Of a stretch of DNA of 64,000 nt, positions 63,917-64,000 are shown one piece after another. The notes under the pieces were generated by a model that saw nothing but the letters and a program-made list of their open reading frames with translations, was not told the DNA's origin and searched no databases. The stretch is taken from assembly GCF_963378085.1 (NCBI RefSeq), contig NZ_OY726395.1, positions 2,418,001 to 2,482,000 on the forward strand. The letters are read 5' to 3'. A program made the translations under genes and the position numbers. Position 1 is the first letter of the stretch; each line of letters opens with the position of its first letter. This DNA comes from Mycolicibacterium sp. MU0050. GTDB taxonomy: Bacteria; Actinomycetota; Actinomycetes; Mycobacteriales; Mycobacteriaceae.

Positions 63917-64000
63917 TCATTCACTCTCGCCTTCTGCGGACTTCGCGGCCCGGCCCGCCACCACGCCGGCGTACACAGCTAGGGCGGCAAAGGACGCAAA
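63917..64000 (-). CDS. C-terminal end of a possible membrane protein, cut by the window edge
   Basis: Reading the minus strand from the right edge gives FASFAALAVYAGVVAGRAAK then SAEGESE and a stop. The hydrophobic run followed by a charged tail resembles the end of a membrane protein. Too little is visible to name it. Confidence 0.35.
   Translation of the reverse strand, partial: FASFAALAVYAGVVAGRAAKSAEGESE

Overview
The window is high-GC actinobacterial DNA and reads as the chromosome of a non-tuberculous Mycolicibacterium/Mycobacterium. Evidence: furA-katG pairs, a RipD-type inactive NlpC/P60 protein, an MPT63-family secreted protein, a fatty-acyl-AMP ligase, F420 (deazaflavin) oxidoreductases, a 13E12-type HNH protein, a hemophore-like protein, a BlaC-type beta-lactamase and many apparently leaderless promoters. 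No rRNA, tRNA or CRISPR was seen.

Region by region. 1-7.6 kb holds housekeeping and regulatory genes: a cut-off F420 oxidoreductase, an alpha/beta hydrolase, AraC divergent from an amidohydrolase, YaaA, a phosphodiesterase, MOSC, STAS and a DMT exporter. 7.6-10.4 kb is a furA-katG operon on the minus strand. 10.4-25.8 kb has a MenC-like protein that has lost its catalytic residues, tpx, ripD, TenA, an acyl-CoA ligase/crotonase pair, an MPT63-like protein, a TetR next to a fatty-acyl-AMP ligase, a ThrE-like exporter and a cutinase. 25.8-30.2 kb has a Rox-like flavin monooxygenase, a Tat-exported beta-lactamase-fold lipoprotein and an FKBP lipoprotein. 30.3-33.1 kb is a second furA-katG operon, on the plus strand. 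33.1-39.6 kb has secreted proteins, a class A beta-lactamase with a DUF3253 gene, an acyltransferase, DinB and a DUF222/HNH protein.

39.8-53.5 kb is an accessory oxidative block. A minus-strand run (membrane protein, DAO-type flavoprotein, VOC protein, GMC oxidoreductase) faces a plus-strand run (EthA-like Baeyer-Villiger monooxygenase, alpha/beta hydrolase, flavin amine oxidase, PucR regulator). They are separated by a control region with 107 bp of two-fold symmetry. Two DUF2236 (MpaB-type) oxygenases and a quinone oxidoreductase flank the block. This is the best candidate here for an undescribed system: a ketone- or amine-type catabolic route under one shared operator.

53.6-64 kb shows gene decay. 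It has the C-terminal stub of an SDR gene, an eroded second copy of the nearby quinone oxidoreductase, an NmrA-type gene split by an IS256-family element with a perfect 8-bp target duplication (excision in silico restores a 309-codon frame), a broken VapBC pair and a frameshifted CocE-type hydrolase. It ends in about 1.2 kb without a convincing gene.
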